Shown: piece after piece, positions 44,047 to 52,180 of the stretch
Numbering within the stretch: position 1 is the first letter of the stretch
How the letters are laid out: each line of letters opens with the position of its first letter
DNA from: Mesonia oceanica
GTDB taxonomy: Bacteria > Bacteroidota > Bacteroidia > Flavobacteriales > Flavobacteriaceae
Assembly: GCF_902499555.1 (NCBI RefSeq)
Contig: NZ_CABVMM010000010.1
Location: forward strand, 62,001-126,000
DNA: 64,000 nucleotides
Reading direction: 5' to 3'
Translations under genes and position numbers: made by a program
Notes under the pieces: model-generated
What the model was told of the DNA's origin: nothing
Database searches by the model: none
Seen by the model: the letters and a program-made list of their open reading frames with translations, nothing else

Positions 44047-45306
44047 TTAATTCAAAATTAATTTTTTAGTAGTTATTTGATTCCCAGATTGAAATCTGAT
44101 TAAATAATTACCTTGGCTTAGCTGAGAAACATCTAATTTCTCGGTATAGAAACCATTATTTTGAAGTCTTTTTTCCAGTACTTTTTGACCGGTAATGGTG
44201 TAAATAGCAACATTTACATTGGCTGAAGTTTGATTTTTGTATAGAATTTCAATTTGGTCTTGAGCCGGGTTAGGGTAAAAACCGAAAGAATCACCATTGT
44301 CAAAGTTGGTTGTACTCAGTTGGCTGGTTACATCTTCAGCATTAAAACTAAGATTTCCCGTAGAGCTTCCTTCAAAAGAAGTAAAATGTAATCTAAAGAC
44401 TTCGTTATTAATAGTATCTTTTACGTAATAATATTTTTCGTCATCTACATTATAGGTGCTGGCTTGATAATCGTATTCTTTCCAGTCGTATCCTATGGTG
44501 TTTATTTCAGAAAGATAGTTTTGGTTATTTGGATTTCCGTTTCCACTTTCAACGCTTTTGGCAATAATTGTGTTAGGATGATTTAGTACTCCGGTAACTA
44601 CATATTTCATAGTCCCCCCGTTGTAAGGATAATCTGTAGTAAATTGGGTGAATTTTAAATCCCAATCTGTACTTGCTGGTTCTGCAATGACTTCTGATCC
44701 TGTGGTGAAATTATAATAATTAAAAATACGATCTGGGTTATTACTGTTGGAAACTGTTTCGGTAGTATCTTCACTCCAAGTAGAAGTTGAATTATCCCAA
44801 GTAGCATATTTAAAAGTATAACCTCCTAAATATTCTTCTATAAATAATTTTCTATAGGTGTTTTCGTCATATTTTAAAACGAAAATGATTGTACCTTGAA
44901 CAGTATGAGAAGCCATATCATAAACTCCCCAACCATAACCGAAAGGGGAAGAGGTTTCTGAGGCATTATCAAAAGCTCCGACAAACCAATCTTGATCACT
45001 ATTATATAAAGGTGTCCAGTTAGCTTCATTCGCCACATCAATAGTTTCCCAATCATTTTCGCTATTAGAAGCTTCAAAAACTTGAATACCTATTCCGTCA
45101 TTAATACGAATAGCCATATTTGTGGCACTTGTTCTTAAAAATGCAATTTCCCAATCACTAGCGGTAAAAGTTTGTGAATTATTCGATGAAAAGTCGTAAA
45201 AAACTTCGTTTTCATAACCTGCTCCCATAGAGAGGTCTACTTGCGTCTGGGCATTTATATTAAAAATACTAGTAAGCAATGCCACTAAAAATAATTTTGG
45301 TTTCAT
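44047..45306 (-). CDS. HmuY-like protein with T9SS sorting domain
   Basis: A 419-residue secreted protein: signal peptide (ending FNINAQ), a HmuY-like beta domain (about 20-330; VDLSMGAGYENEVFYDFS, DWEIAFLRTSATNMAIRIN and DWDLKFTQFTTDYPYNGG are family-type), then a T9SS type A C-terminal domain (about 340-419, FYPNPAQDQIEI ... LSQGNYLIRF ... KLILN). HmuY of Porphyromonas is a hemophore that feeds the HmuR receptor. This version would be exported by the T9SS and either attached to the surface or released. Last gene of the receptor-HmuY-HmuY operon. Confidence 0.83.
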   Translation of the reverse strand: MKPKLFLVALLTSIFNINAQTQVDLSMGAGYENEVFYDFSSNNSQTFTASDWEIAFLRTSATNMAIRINDGIGIQVFEASNSENDWETIDVANEANWTPLYNSDQDWFVGAFDNASETSSPFGYGWGVYDMASHTVQGTIIFVLKYDENTYRKLFIEEYLGGYTFKYATWDNSTSTWSEDTTETVSNSNNPDRIFNYYNFTTGSEVIAEPASTDWDLKFTQFTTDYPYNGGTMKYVVTGVLNHPNTIIAKSVESGNGNPNNQNYLSEINTIGYDWKEYDYQASTYNVDDEKYYYVKDTINNEVFRLHFTSFEGSSTGNLSFNAEDVTSQLSTTNFDNGDSFGFYPNPAQDQIEILYKNQTSANVNVAIYTITGQKVLEKRLQNNGFYTEKLDVSQLSQGNYLIRFQSGNQITTKKLILN

Positions 45307-45333
45307 AGGTTAAATGATTTATATAATTAGTTA

Positions 45334-46749
45334 TTAGTTTAAAAGTTTATATTCAAAAGCCGGATAACCTCTTATGCCGTTCTCATTTACCAGAGCAGTA
45401 AAACGTAATTTGTAAAGGTTTCCATCAGAATCTTCGATAATGTAAAATAAGTTAGGTGTTACCGATTGTGTAAAAACATCTCTCCAGTGACTACCAATTA
45501 TGCGTTGGTCTATCTCCAAAGCATTCTCATCTACATCTTCAAGCGAGAAGTTTTGATAATTTAAATTGTCATTAGCAGAGATTCCATAAGCTTTTGTTTC
45601 GGCTAAAACATTTGTAGCTACATAGTCTGAAAAACCATAAGCTGTTTGTCCGCCTCCCGGTAAGTCCAATACTTCCGTAAATACAGTAAAGTTTAAGTCC
45701 CATTGGAGAGCTTCGGGTTCTACTTCAACTACATTTTCTGTAACTAGACTAAAGAAAGTAAAGTTGTATCCCGAAGTTTTAGAAATGGTTACTTCGTTGT
45801 GAGAGCTTGTCTCTAAATCTGCATACTGTAAAATATAGTTCCCGTTTTCTTGAAGTACCCGTACTTTCATCCAACCTCGTGCTTCGCCGGCTACTGCTAC
45901 ACTCCCAATTTCTGGAGTATCGGTTCCAACAGTATTCCCCATATTAAGAAGGTAAACTTTATTTTCTTCAATAGTTATAGAGATTTCATCGATAGTAGTA
46001 CCAGAGATATCGCCACTAGGCTCGTCTACATATTCGTTTGAGCCATCTTGTAACAATTGCATTTGGTTTTGTAATTCACTTACATCATTAGCAACTACCT
46101 CGTCAATATTTGTGGTTTCTAATTTGGCAGCCATCATAAAAAGTGATGAATTTAATTTCACTCGAAACTCATTGCTGCTGTTAAATGCTAAATCCCAACG
46201 ATCTCGTGGAACGATTTTTTGATTTTTCGAACTTAAATCGATATATACTTGATTACCTTGGTTGGGACCCCCAAGTTCAGGAGCTAAACTTCCGCCACTA
46301 GAGGGAGCATCAAAAAAATTAGCGGTAAACGAAGTGTTCCCTTGGGTCATTCCTGTATTCACTTCAGTAATCAAAAACTCTACACTTTTAAGCTCTTCAC
46401 CTTCAACGGGGTTTGGAGTAAGCTTTTCAAAAGTGAAAGAAGTACCAGTAGTTCCTGCTTCAATAGAAATTTCAATCACTCCATTATTGGCTGCAGGAAT
46501 AGTCGTAAAATCAGTTCCGTAACTCAAATTATTTTCCGTGTAAATAATACTTAGCGTTCCGTTTTGCGAAGCTTCTTCAGAGAAAACCAAGTTAATTTCT
46601 TTTTCAGAATCACTATTAGTAAAACTGAAGTCTGAGTTTTCAAAAGCAACAACAAAATCGTTGCTAATTCCGGTATCATTATCATCGTCGCTACATGCCG
46701 TTAAAAAAACGAGAAGTAATAAGCTTAATAGGGTGGATTTATATTTCAT
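45334..46749 (-). CDS. HmuY-like lipoprotein with Calx-beta-type domain
   Basis: A 471-residue lipoprotein (lipobox VFLTAC, Cys19, then SDDDND). Residues about 30-150 look like a Calx-beta or similar Ig-type domain (SFTNSDSEKEINLVFSEEA, YGTDFTTIPA). Residues about 160-470 are HmuY-like: NQVYIDLSSKNQKIVPRDRWDLAF, then NSSLFMMAAKL, and YLLNMGN. Porphyromonas HmuY binds heme by two His, while some relatives use Met; the MMAAK segment here would suit the latter, which is inference. It starts 3 bp after the receptor gene and is the cell-anchored partner of the T9SS-exported paralogue 27 bp downstream. Confidence 0.83.
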   Translation of the reverse strand: MKYKSTLLSLLLLVFLTACSDDDNDTGISNDFVVAFENSDFSFTNSDSEKEINLVFSEEASQNGTLSIIYTENNLSYGTDFTTIPAANNGVIEISIEAGTTGTSFTFEKLTPNPVEGEELKSVEFLITEVNTGMTQGNTSFTANFFDAPSSGGSLAPELGGPNQGNQVYIDLSSKNQKIVPRDRWDLAFNSSNEFRVKLNSSLFMMAAKLETTNIDEVVANDVSELQNQMQLLQDGSNEYVDEPSGDISGTTIDEISITIEENKVYLLNMGNTVGTDTPEIGSVAVAGEARGWMKVRVLQENGNYILQYADLETSSHNEVTISKTSGYNFTFFSLVTENVVEVEPEALQWDLNFTVFTEVLDLPGGGQTAYGFSDYVATNVLAETKAYGISANDNLNYQNFSLEDVDENALEIDQRIIGSHWRDVFTQSVTPNLFYIIEDSDGNLYKLRFTALVNENGIRGYPAFEYKLLN

Positions 46750-46752
46750 AGG

Positions 46753-48903
46753 TTAAAAATTTAGGTTGTATAATAGTTTTAAAAAGTAAGATCTTCCGTA
46801 GCCAAGAAGTTGACTTTGAGCTCCGTTAGCATGCGTACTTCCTGGACCATTTCTTAGGTTTACGCGGGTGACGTCTAAGACATTTCTTGCGCCAAGCGTA
46901 ACTACAATATCATCAAAAAAGGTTTTTCTAATAGAGGTATTTAACCAACCGAAACCTTCGAGTTTACTTTTGGTGATTTCATCTGAATTATCTCCGTCAT
47001 AAACAAATTGGTAGGTTGGGCCGTTGTATTTAAAAAAGGTAGAAAATGTTGTATTCCATTTATCAACGGTATAAGAAACGTTGGTGTTTACTTCAACTGA
47101 ATACAGGTAATCGTCATTGTAATTTTCATTGGCATTTAAGATTTGCGACTGTCCTGAAAAGCTGATTCCTAGGTTGGTTTTGAGGTTTTTATAACTTAAA
47201 TTATTGCGTAAAGAAAGTCCCCAAGTTCTATATAAATCAATATTTTCATAACGGTAGGCTAGTGGTGAGTTGCTTACCACAATTAAGTCTATTTTATCAT
47301 CGATATCTAAATACCAAGCGCTAAGTTTAGGTCTAAACTTTAGTTTGTAATCTTTACTCCAAAAAGTTTTTTTTAGGTGAAGAAATATAGATTTTCCGTT
47401 TTCAGGTCTTAAACTTTCGTTGCCTTGAACGTTATGGTTAGAGTCAACCATATAGGTAAAGAGCTGATCGAAATCTGGAAGTTTCGGTGCAGTTCCCGCA
47501 ATTAGCCTTAATTGATAATCTTTAGGTAAATTAATTTTAGAGCTTAATGATGCAACATACTGCGGATTAAACCTAGAAGAAGTCATTAATCTAAATCCTG
47601 GTCTAAAAGACAGCGTTTGGTTAGGTTTAATTTCTGAAGAAACAAATCCACTATAAGTATTGTACTTATTTTTCTTGTTACGCTGAGAGATGTCTTGTAA
47701 GGCTAAACCACTCTGCGTTCCTTCATCTAACTGAGCCTCATAGCCTAATTCAAAATTTGCTTTTTTACTATTGAAAAAATTGCTAAACGTTCCTCTCGAA
47801 AAAAAACCATTTCTAGTGTTGTAATCGTATTTATCTAGTCTTTCTTTTTTACCTGAGTTTAAATAGTAAGTAAACTGTTCGTAATTCTTTACCTGTTGCT
47901 GGTAAGAGGTAGAGATATTATAATTTACTTGTCTATCAATTTCACCTGAAACATTTAAATGATGATAAAAACGCTCTGATGAAAAAATCTCATCATTAGC
48001 CGTAGGATTTACCGTTTGTGTAGCAGAATTTTTATTGAAGTTTACATTGTTAGCAAAGCCTAATGTTTCCTCGGTAAAATATTCAAATTTGTAAAATGCC
48101 CTAAAATATTTTTGGTTGTTGAAATTTACCAAACCTTTAAAGGTATTTTGTTCTTTGGGTAACCATTCATAACCGCGAAGGCTATCATTTATAGGTTCAG
48201 GTTGATGATGGTTGTAATAGTTTTTCCCTTTTAAATTATTTAAAAAGCCCTTAAAATCATTACGTGTATACAATGCTTGCGCGTACCATTTATCAGAAAA
48301 ATTATGACCCACTTTTAATGATTGAATATGTCTTCCTTCATCAAACCAACCATATTCATTGCCAACGGTTTCTTCTTGAAGATAGGGCGTGATTTGCCAA
48401 CGATGATCAGAAGATTTTTTGGTGATAATATTTACTACTCCTGTAACCGCATCAGCTCCATATTGCACCCCCATGGAGCCTTCAATAATTTCAATTTGTT
48501 TAATATCGTCGAGGTTAATTTGAGTAACATCTATAGCGTTACCAAAACCTTCATCACCAATTATTGGGATGTTATCGACTAAAATTTTTACATAACCTGA
48601 ACTAAACCCAAATTGTTCGATACCAGACCTCCCTTTTCCTGGTTGAGGAACGACATTCATATTTAAGGTTTGGGTAAGTACATCGGCTAAATTGTTTCCT
48701 GCCAACAACTGAATATCTTCTTGGTTGAGTACTTCAATTTCAAAAACCGATTTATTCACCGATTGCGCATTATATTGTCCGGTTAAAACAACTTCTTCAA
48801 GTCGATTTCTTTGAATAGAATCGTTTTTTTTCTCATTGGTTTCCTGAGCTAGAATGCTGTTTGTTAGTAGTGATAATAGTAAGGTTGATAGTAAATATTT
48901 CAT
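46753..48903 (-). CDS. TonB-dependent heme receptor, HmuR-like
   Basis: A 716-residue outer-membrane receptor: signal peptide ending ILAQ, plug domain (about 35-155, VVLTGQYNAQSVNKSVFEIEVL then IEIIEGSMGVQYGADAVTGVVNII), and a barrel ending in a Tyr/Phe-rich strand (YFLKLLYNLNF). No CarboxypepD-type N-domain, unlike the receptor at 41.2 kb. Co-transcription with two HmuY-like genes makes heme the likely ligand. The promoter (TATATTTG, minus strand 48937-48944) and the palindrome at 48909 suggest metal- or heme-responsive control. Confidence 0.88.
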   Translation of the reverse strand: MKYLLSTLLLSLLTNSILAQETNEKKNDSIQRNRLEEVVLTGQYNAQSVNKSVFEIEVLNQEDIQLLAGNNLADVLTQTLNMNVVPQPGKGRSGIEQFGFSSGYVKILVDNIPIIGDEGFGNAIDVTQINLDDIKQIEIIEGSMGVQYGADAVTGVVNIITKKSSDHRWQITPYLQEETVGNEYGWFDEGRHIQSLKVGHNFSDKWYAQALYTRNDFKGFLNNLKGKNYYNHHQPEPINDSLRGYEWLPKEQNTFKGLVNFNNQKYFRAFYKFEYFTEETLGFANNVNFNKNSATQTVNPTANDEIFSSERFYHHLNVSGEIDRQVNYNISTSYQQQVKNYEQFTYYLNSGKKERLDKYDYNTRNGFFSRGTFSNFFNSKKANFELGYEAQLDEGTQSGLALQDISQRNKKNKYNTYSGFVSSEIKPNQTLSFRPGFRLMTSSRFNPQYVASLSSKINLPKDYQLRLIAGTAPKLPDFDQLFTYMVDSNHNVQGNESLRPENGKSIFLHLKKTFWSKDYKLKFRPKLSAWYLDIDDKIDLIVVSNSPLAYRYENIDLYRTWGLSLRNNLSYKNLKTNLGISFSGQSQILNANENYNDDYLYSVEVNTNVSYTVDKWNTTFSTFFKYNGPTYQFVYDGDNSDEITKSKLEGFGWLNTSIRKTFFDDIVVTLGARNVLDVTRVNLRNGPGSTHANGAQSQLLGYGRSYFLKLLYNLNF

Positions 48904-48904
48904 T

Positions 48905-48923
48905 ATTTAGACTAAGTCTTAAT
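48905..48923. promoter_or_regulatory. Palindromic operator in the HmuR-like receptor leader
   Basis: The core AGACTAAGTCT (48909-48919) is a perfect 11-bp palindrome, extended to ATTTAGACTAAGTCTTAAT. It lies between the predicted transcription start and the ATG. Its layout (TTAGnnTAnnCTAA-like) recalls DtxR/IdeR-type iron boxes, a resemblance judged by eye. Confidence 0.45.
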
Positions 48924-48936
48924 TAAATTTACGTTG

Positions 48937-48944
48937 CAAATATA
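48937..48944 (-). promoter_or_regulatory. Promoter -7 element of the HmuR/HmuY operon
   Basis: Minus-strand TATATTTG, an exact TAnnTTTG match, 33 bp before the receptor start codon. Confidence 0.5.
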
Positions 48945-48960
48945 TAAGTTATTTTTAACC

Positions 48961-49000
48961 AATCTAAATAAATTTTATATTTTTGTCGAAAATTTAGATT
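48961..49000. promoter_or_regulatory. Inverted repeat flanking the DUF6607 promoter
   Basis: AATCTAAAT (48961-48969) and ATTTAGATT (48992-49000) are perfect reverse complements 22 bp apart. They bracket the plus-strand -7 box TATTTTTG (48978-48985). A dimeric repressor bound at both could shut this promoter, and the left site may also affect the divergent receptor promoter. Confidence 0.45.
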
Positions 49001-49018
49001 CAACTTAAACTCACAAAA

Positions 49019-49918
49019 ATGAATTTCAAAAATTTACTTACAGGAGCTTTTTTAGCAGCAACTTGTATGGGAAGCTATGCCCAAAAATCAGTTAAACAGG
49101 ATCGCGAAGCCATCAAAGAGATGTGTGGCTGTTTTGAGGTGACATTTAAGTACACCGAGACTTTTGCCCCCGAGATTGATTACGAAAAGCATTACGATTA
49201 CAATGCGAGCGCTTTAGAATGGGCAGAATTAATTAAGGATGAAAAAGACGAACTTTCTATTCAGCATTTATTGGTGATCAATGATACTACCGTCATTAAG
49301 CATTGGCGTCAAGACTGGCTGTATGAAAATACCAAGCGATATGATTTTAACCATGATAACCAATGGACGTTTGTAGAAATGCCTAAAAATGAAGTAAAAG
49401 GGCAGTGGACACAAAATGTATATCAAGTAGATGACAGTCCGCGTTACTCAGGTTCTGCCACTTGGTTTCATGCCGATGGGCGTCACTTCTGGGACGATGT
49501 AGCTAGTTCTCCATTACCACGTAGGGAATATTCTAAACGAAGTGATTATAATGTAATGATGCGTGGGAACTTTGTGGAAATAACCGATGAAGGTTGGTTG
49601 CACGAACAAGATAACAAAAAGGTTATTCGTGAAGATGGAAAAGAAGATGTACTTTTAGTACAGGAGAAAGGCTATAACATCTACAAAAAAGTAGCTGATG
49701 AAAAATGTAAAGTTGCTAAAGAATGGTGGGCGGCCAATAAAGAGTTCTGGAGCAAAGTAAGAGCGAAGTGGAGTGAAGTTTATGGAAGAGATAAAGATCT
49801 ATCTTTAGAGAAAGAAGTAGAAGGCCAAGCACTTTTTATGAAGCTGTTCCCAATGGATACTTCAGCTAGTCAAGGAGAGATAGATAAGATTATTGAAGAA
49901 TACGTAATTGAAGGATAA
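49019..49918 (+). CDS. DUF6607 exported protein
   Basis: A 299-residue protein with signal peptide (ending GSYAQ) followed by KQDREAIKEMCGCFEVTFKYTETFAP, the family's characteristic start with a Cys-Gly-Cys pair. A beta-rich body follows with many Trp residues (QDWLYENTKRYDFNHDNQWTF, YSGSATWFHADGRHFWDD) and a C-terminal helical part. The function of DUF6607 is unknown. It heads a plus-strand operon with an FMN-binding protein (3 bp gap) and a His-containing membrane protein, divergent from the HmuR/HmuY operon, so a role in heme or iron processing is likely. Confidence 0.82.
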   Translation: MNFKNLLTGAFLAATCMGSYAQKSVKQDREAIKEMCGCFEVTFKYTETFAPEIDYEKHYDYNASALEWAELIKDEKDELSIQHLLVINDTTVIKHWRQDWLYENTKRYDFNHDNQWTFVEMPKNEVKGQWTQNVYQVDDSPRYSGSATWFHADGRHFWDDVASSPLPRREYSKRSDYNVMMRGNFVEITDEGWLHEQDNKKVIREDGKEDVLLVQEKGYNIYKKVADEKCKVAKEWWAANKEFWSKVRAKWSEVYGRDKDLSLEKEVEGQALFMKLFPMDTSASQGEIDKIIEEYVIEG

Positions 49919-49921
49919 TTT

Positions 49922-50443
49922 ATGTTGAAGAAAGTTTTTATAGTAGCTTTTATCTTTATTGGTTTTGGTTTTACCAATGGTGAACTGGAAGAAAAATTTT
50001 ATAAAGCCATTCGTGGAACGTATGAAGTGGAGAATTTTGATTTAAAAGAAATTGAAGCTCCTGCAGCCGTTAATGAAAAGCTACCCGCAAAAACCGGAGA
50101 TAAACACTTATTTCAAATTTTTTCTGAAGGCAATTCAATAGGTTACGCCTATTTGGGAAAAGCCCCAAGTAAAAAGAAAGAATTTGATTATGTGGTAATG
50201 TTTGACAACAACTTGATCATCAAAAAATCAAAAGTGCTTATCTATCGTGAAAATTATGGTCAGCAAATAGGTACGCAACGATGGTTAAAGCAATTTATTG
50301 GGATGTCACCTTCTTCAGAAGTAAATTATGGCGAAAATGTAGCGGCGATAAGTGGCGCCACCATTTCAGCCTCTTCTATGGCGAGAGCAGTAAACAAAGT
50401 TTTAAAAACCATGAAAATCCTTCAAGAAGAAAAAGTCATTTAA
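49922..50443 (+). CDS. Exported FMN-binding domain protein
   Basis: A 173-residue protein with an N-terminal signal peptide or anchor (1-20) and an FMN-binding domain like that of NqrC/RnfG. The motif SGATIS (144-149) includes the Thr147 that in relatives carries covalently bound FMN, attached by ApbE in the periplasm. No apbE is in the window. A single flavin carrier of this kind would move electrons on the outer face of the inner membrane. Its place between DUF6607 and a membrane protein with His residues suggests they form an electron-transfer module serving heme or iron uptake. Confidence 0.85.
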   Translation: MLKKVFIVAFIFIGFGFTNGELEEKFYKAIRGTYEVENFDLKEIEAPAAVNEKLPAKTGDKHLFQIFSEGNSIGYAYLGKAPSKKKEFDYVVMFDNNLIIKKSKVLIYRENYGQQIGTQRWLKQFIGMSPSSEVNYGENVAAISGATISASSMARAVNKVLKTMKILQEEKVI

Positions 50444-50444
50444 A

Positions 50445-50945
50445 ATGAATTTAAACGGACGTATTGCTGAACTACCCAAAGAAGTAAAATTATTAATCGG
50501 CGCTTTTCTAATCGTGTTAAGCGCCGGTTATTTTACAGGTTTTCGCTTTGTAAATGAAACTACAGAAAATAACCCAAAAGGCATACAAGAAAATTACTTA
50601 GGCAACGAAGATGATTTAGAAGCTGAGGTAATGAAATTTAAAAAACCAAAACGGGAAATGCTTACCATCATCCACACCCATATTCTTTCCATGGCTGTTA
50701 TCTTTTTTATTTTGGGTGGTTTAGTAAGTTTAATAAACTTAAAATCTGGAATAAAAAAGGCCCTAATGATAGAACCTTTGTTTTCTGTTTTACTCACCTT
50801 CGGTGGAATCTATTTGATGTGGCTAGGATGGCATTTTATGCGTTACATTGTCATGCTTTCTGGAATCTTAATGACTACTTCCTTTATCATTTCAGTAATA
50901 ATCGTTTTCTTTCAGCTATTTAAAAAGAAAACCGGAAAAAATTAA
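50445..50945 (+). CDS. Four-helix membrane protein of the FMN-binding operon
   Basis: A 166-residue membrane protein with helices at about 15-34, 75-98, 110-129 and 132-158. His77 and His79 (IIHTHILSMAV) open helix 2 and His130 (WLGWHFMRY) lies between helices 3 and 4, so heme ligation across the membrane is possible. I do not recognise a named family. Its ATG follows the FMN-binding gene's stop by 1 bp, implying translational coupling. It could pass electrons from the quinone pool to the periplasmic flavin; that is inference. Confidence 0.7.
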   Translation: MNLNGRIAELPKEVKLLIGAFLIVLSAGYFTGFRFVNETTENNPKGIQENYLGNEDDLEAEVMKFKKPKREMLTIIHTHILSMAVIFFILGGLVSLINLKSGIKKALMIEPLFSVLLTFGGIYLMWLGWHFMRYIVMLSGILMTTSFIISVIIVFFQLFKKKTGKN

Positions 50946-51005
50946 AATCAATTTATGATCGTGAAAATCATAAGGATTTACATTCCTACTAAATTGTCAC
51001 ATTGA

Positions 51006-51017
51006 GCGGAGTAGAAA
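51006..51017. repeat. GCGGAGTnGAA repeat core, copy 3
   Basis: GCGGAGTAGAAA within GTCACATTGAGCGGAGTAG, in the 230-bp gap between the membrane protein and the universal stress protein. The longer context matches the common flavobacterial intergenic repeat of this type. Nothing else is recognisable in this gap. Confidence 0.4.
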
Positions 51018-51175
51018 TGTTGATTCAGGGTCTCTTTTCAAAATTTTGGTTTTAAATTTTTATGAGATTCCATATTAAGCCTGTATCCCTTATCTTGACT
51101 GGTAGGCGTCAGGCGGGTATAGGTCCAAAATGATGAAAAATATTAATTATAAAAAATTAACGATAATCAAAAAAT

Positions 51176-52012
51176 CTAATTTTCAGGATTGTAGCTTTCC
51201 GTAGGCAATACTAAAAATGGAAACTTGGCATTAAATCCAATTTCATTAATAATTGAACTGAATAAAAGTTTTTCAATAAAACTTCTTCGATGTTTGATCA
51301 TCACCAACAAATCAATCGGTTTTTCTTTATTAAATTCTTCAATAGCTTCTGGGACACTATCTTTGTAAACCGAATTAAAATCGTGTGAAGTTTCATCAAA
51401 GAAACTGTCTAAATCTTTTTTAGATTGAAGCTGTTCGTCAGTTAACCTATTACCAAAATTGGCATGCATCACATGGATTTTTGCATTTCTTTTTTCAGCA
51501 AGGTTTTTAATTAAACTCATTTGGTATTGCGCAAAATCAATTTCATATTTTGTGGCAAAAAGAATATGTTCCAATTCTTTGTATTTGTAATTAGATGGAA
51601 TGGCTAGTAACGGGCATTTAGCTATTTGGATGGCGTGAACCGTATGTGTGCCAAATAAAATTTCTTCACCGCCAGAAGCACCATTGGTGCCCATCACAAT
51701 CAAATCTATTTCTTTATTTTTTGCCCGCTCTTCAATTTCTTGGTAAAGCATATTAAAAGAAGAAACCGATTCAAATTCATGGTTGGGGTTATTGAATTCT
51801 GTAACAATGTGTTTTCTTAGTTGTTCTAATTTCTTTAGGGAGTTATTTTCGTAAAGTGTGTTCAAACTACTGTAAATAATATAATCAGAATTGTAAAGTG
51901 TATTTAAAAGTATAAAATGACACTTTTCATCTTTAAAAAAATGTAAAGCATAAGAAATAGCATTATATGCATTTTCTGAAAAATCGGTGGGAAGCAAAAT
52001 TCTTTTCATCAT
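51176..52012 (-). CDS. Tandem-domain universal stress protein
   Basis: A 278-residue cytoplasmic protein made of two UspA-like domains: 1-140 (MKRILLPTDFSENAYNAISYAL, then IDLIVMGTNGASG with the ATP-loop residues GTNGASG) and about 145-278 (HILFATKYEIDFAQYQ, then PIDLLVMIKHRRS, where the second loop is degenerate). Probably ATP-binding through the first half only. Divergent from guaB with 168 bp between. Role presumably in stress or energy limitation, as in the family; nothing local narrows it. Confidence 0.87.
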   Translation of the reverse strand: MMKRILLPTDFSENAYNAISYALHFFKDEKCHFILLNTLYNSDYIIYSSLNTLYENNSLKKLEQLRKHIVTEFNNPNHEFESVSSFNMLYQEIEERAKNKEIDLIVMGTNGASGGEEILFGTHTVHAIQIAKCPLLAIPSNYKYKELEHILFATKYEIDFAQYQMSLIKNLAEKRNAKIHVMHANFGNRLTDEQLQSKKDLDSFFDETSHDFNSVYKDSVPEAIEEFNKEKPIDLLVMIKHRRSFIEKLLFSSIINEIGFNAKFPFLVLPTESYNPEN

Positions 52013-52148
52013 TTTAGTTTTTAGGTTAGGGTAAATTTAATCAAGTTTTATTTGCTAAAAACTGATGTAAATCAGTTTTTAGCAAATGCTGCTTTTAAGA
52101 AATTGTAAAATAATTATGATGAGGTAAACTAATCTCATAGTAAAAACC

Positions 52149-52156
52149 TATATTTG
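52149..52156 (+). promoter_or_regulatory. Promoter -7 element of guaB
   Basis: TATATTTG, an exact TAnnTTTG match, 24 bp before the ATG at 52181. The open frame of guaB extends back into this box (a TTG at 52154), which shows that the longer frame cannot be the real start. Confidence 0.6.
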
Positions 52157-52180
52157 CATGCAATTAAATCTTTAATTGCT

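Noticed and set aside
52154-52180. TTG start for guaB
   Set aside because: The TTG is part of the -7 box TATATTTG, so it lies upstream of the transcript.
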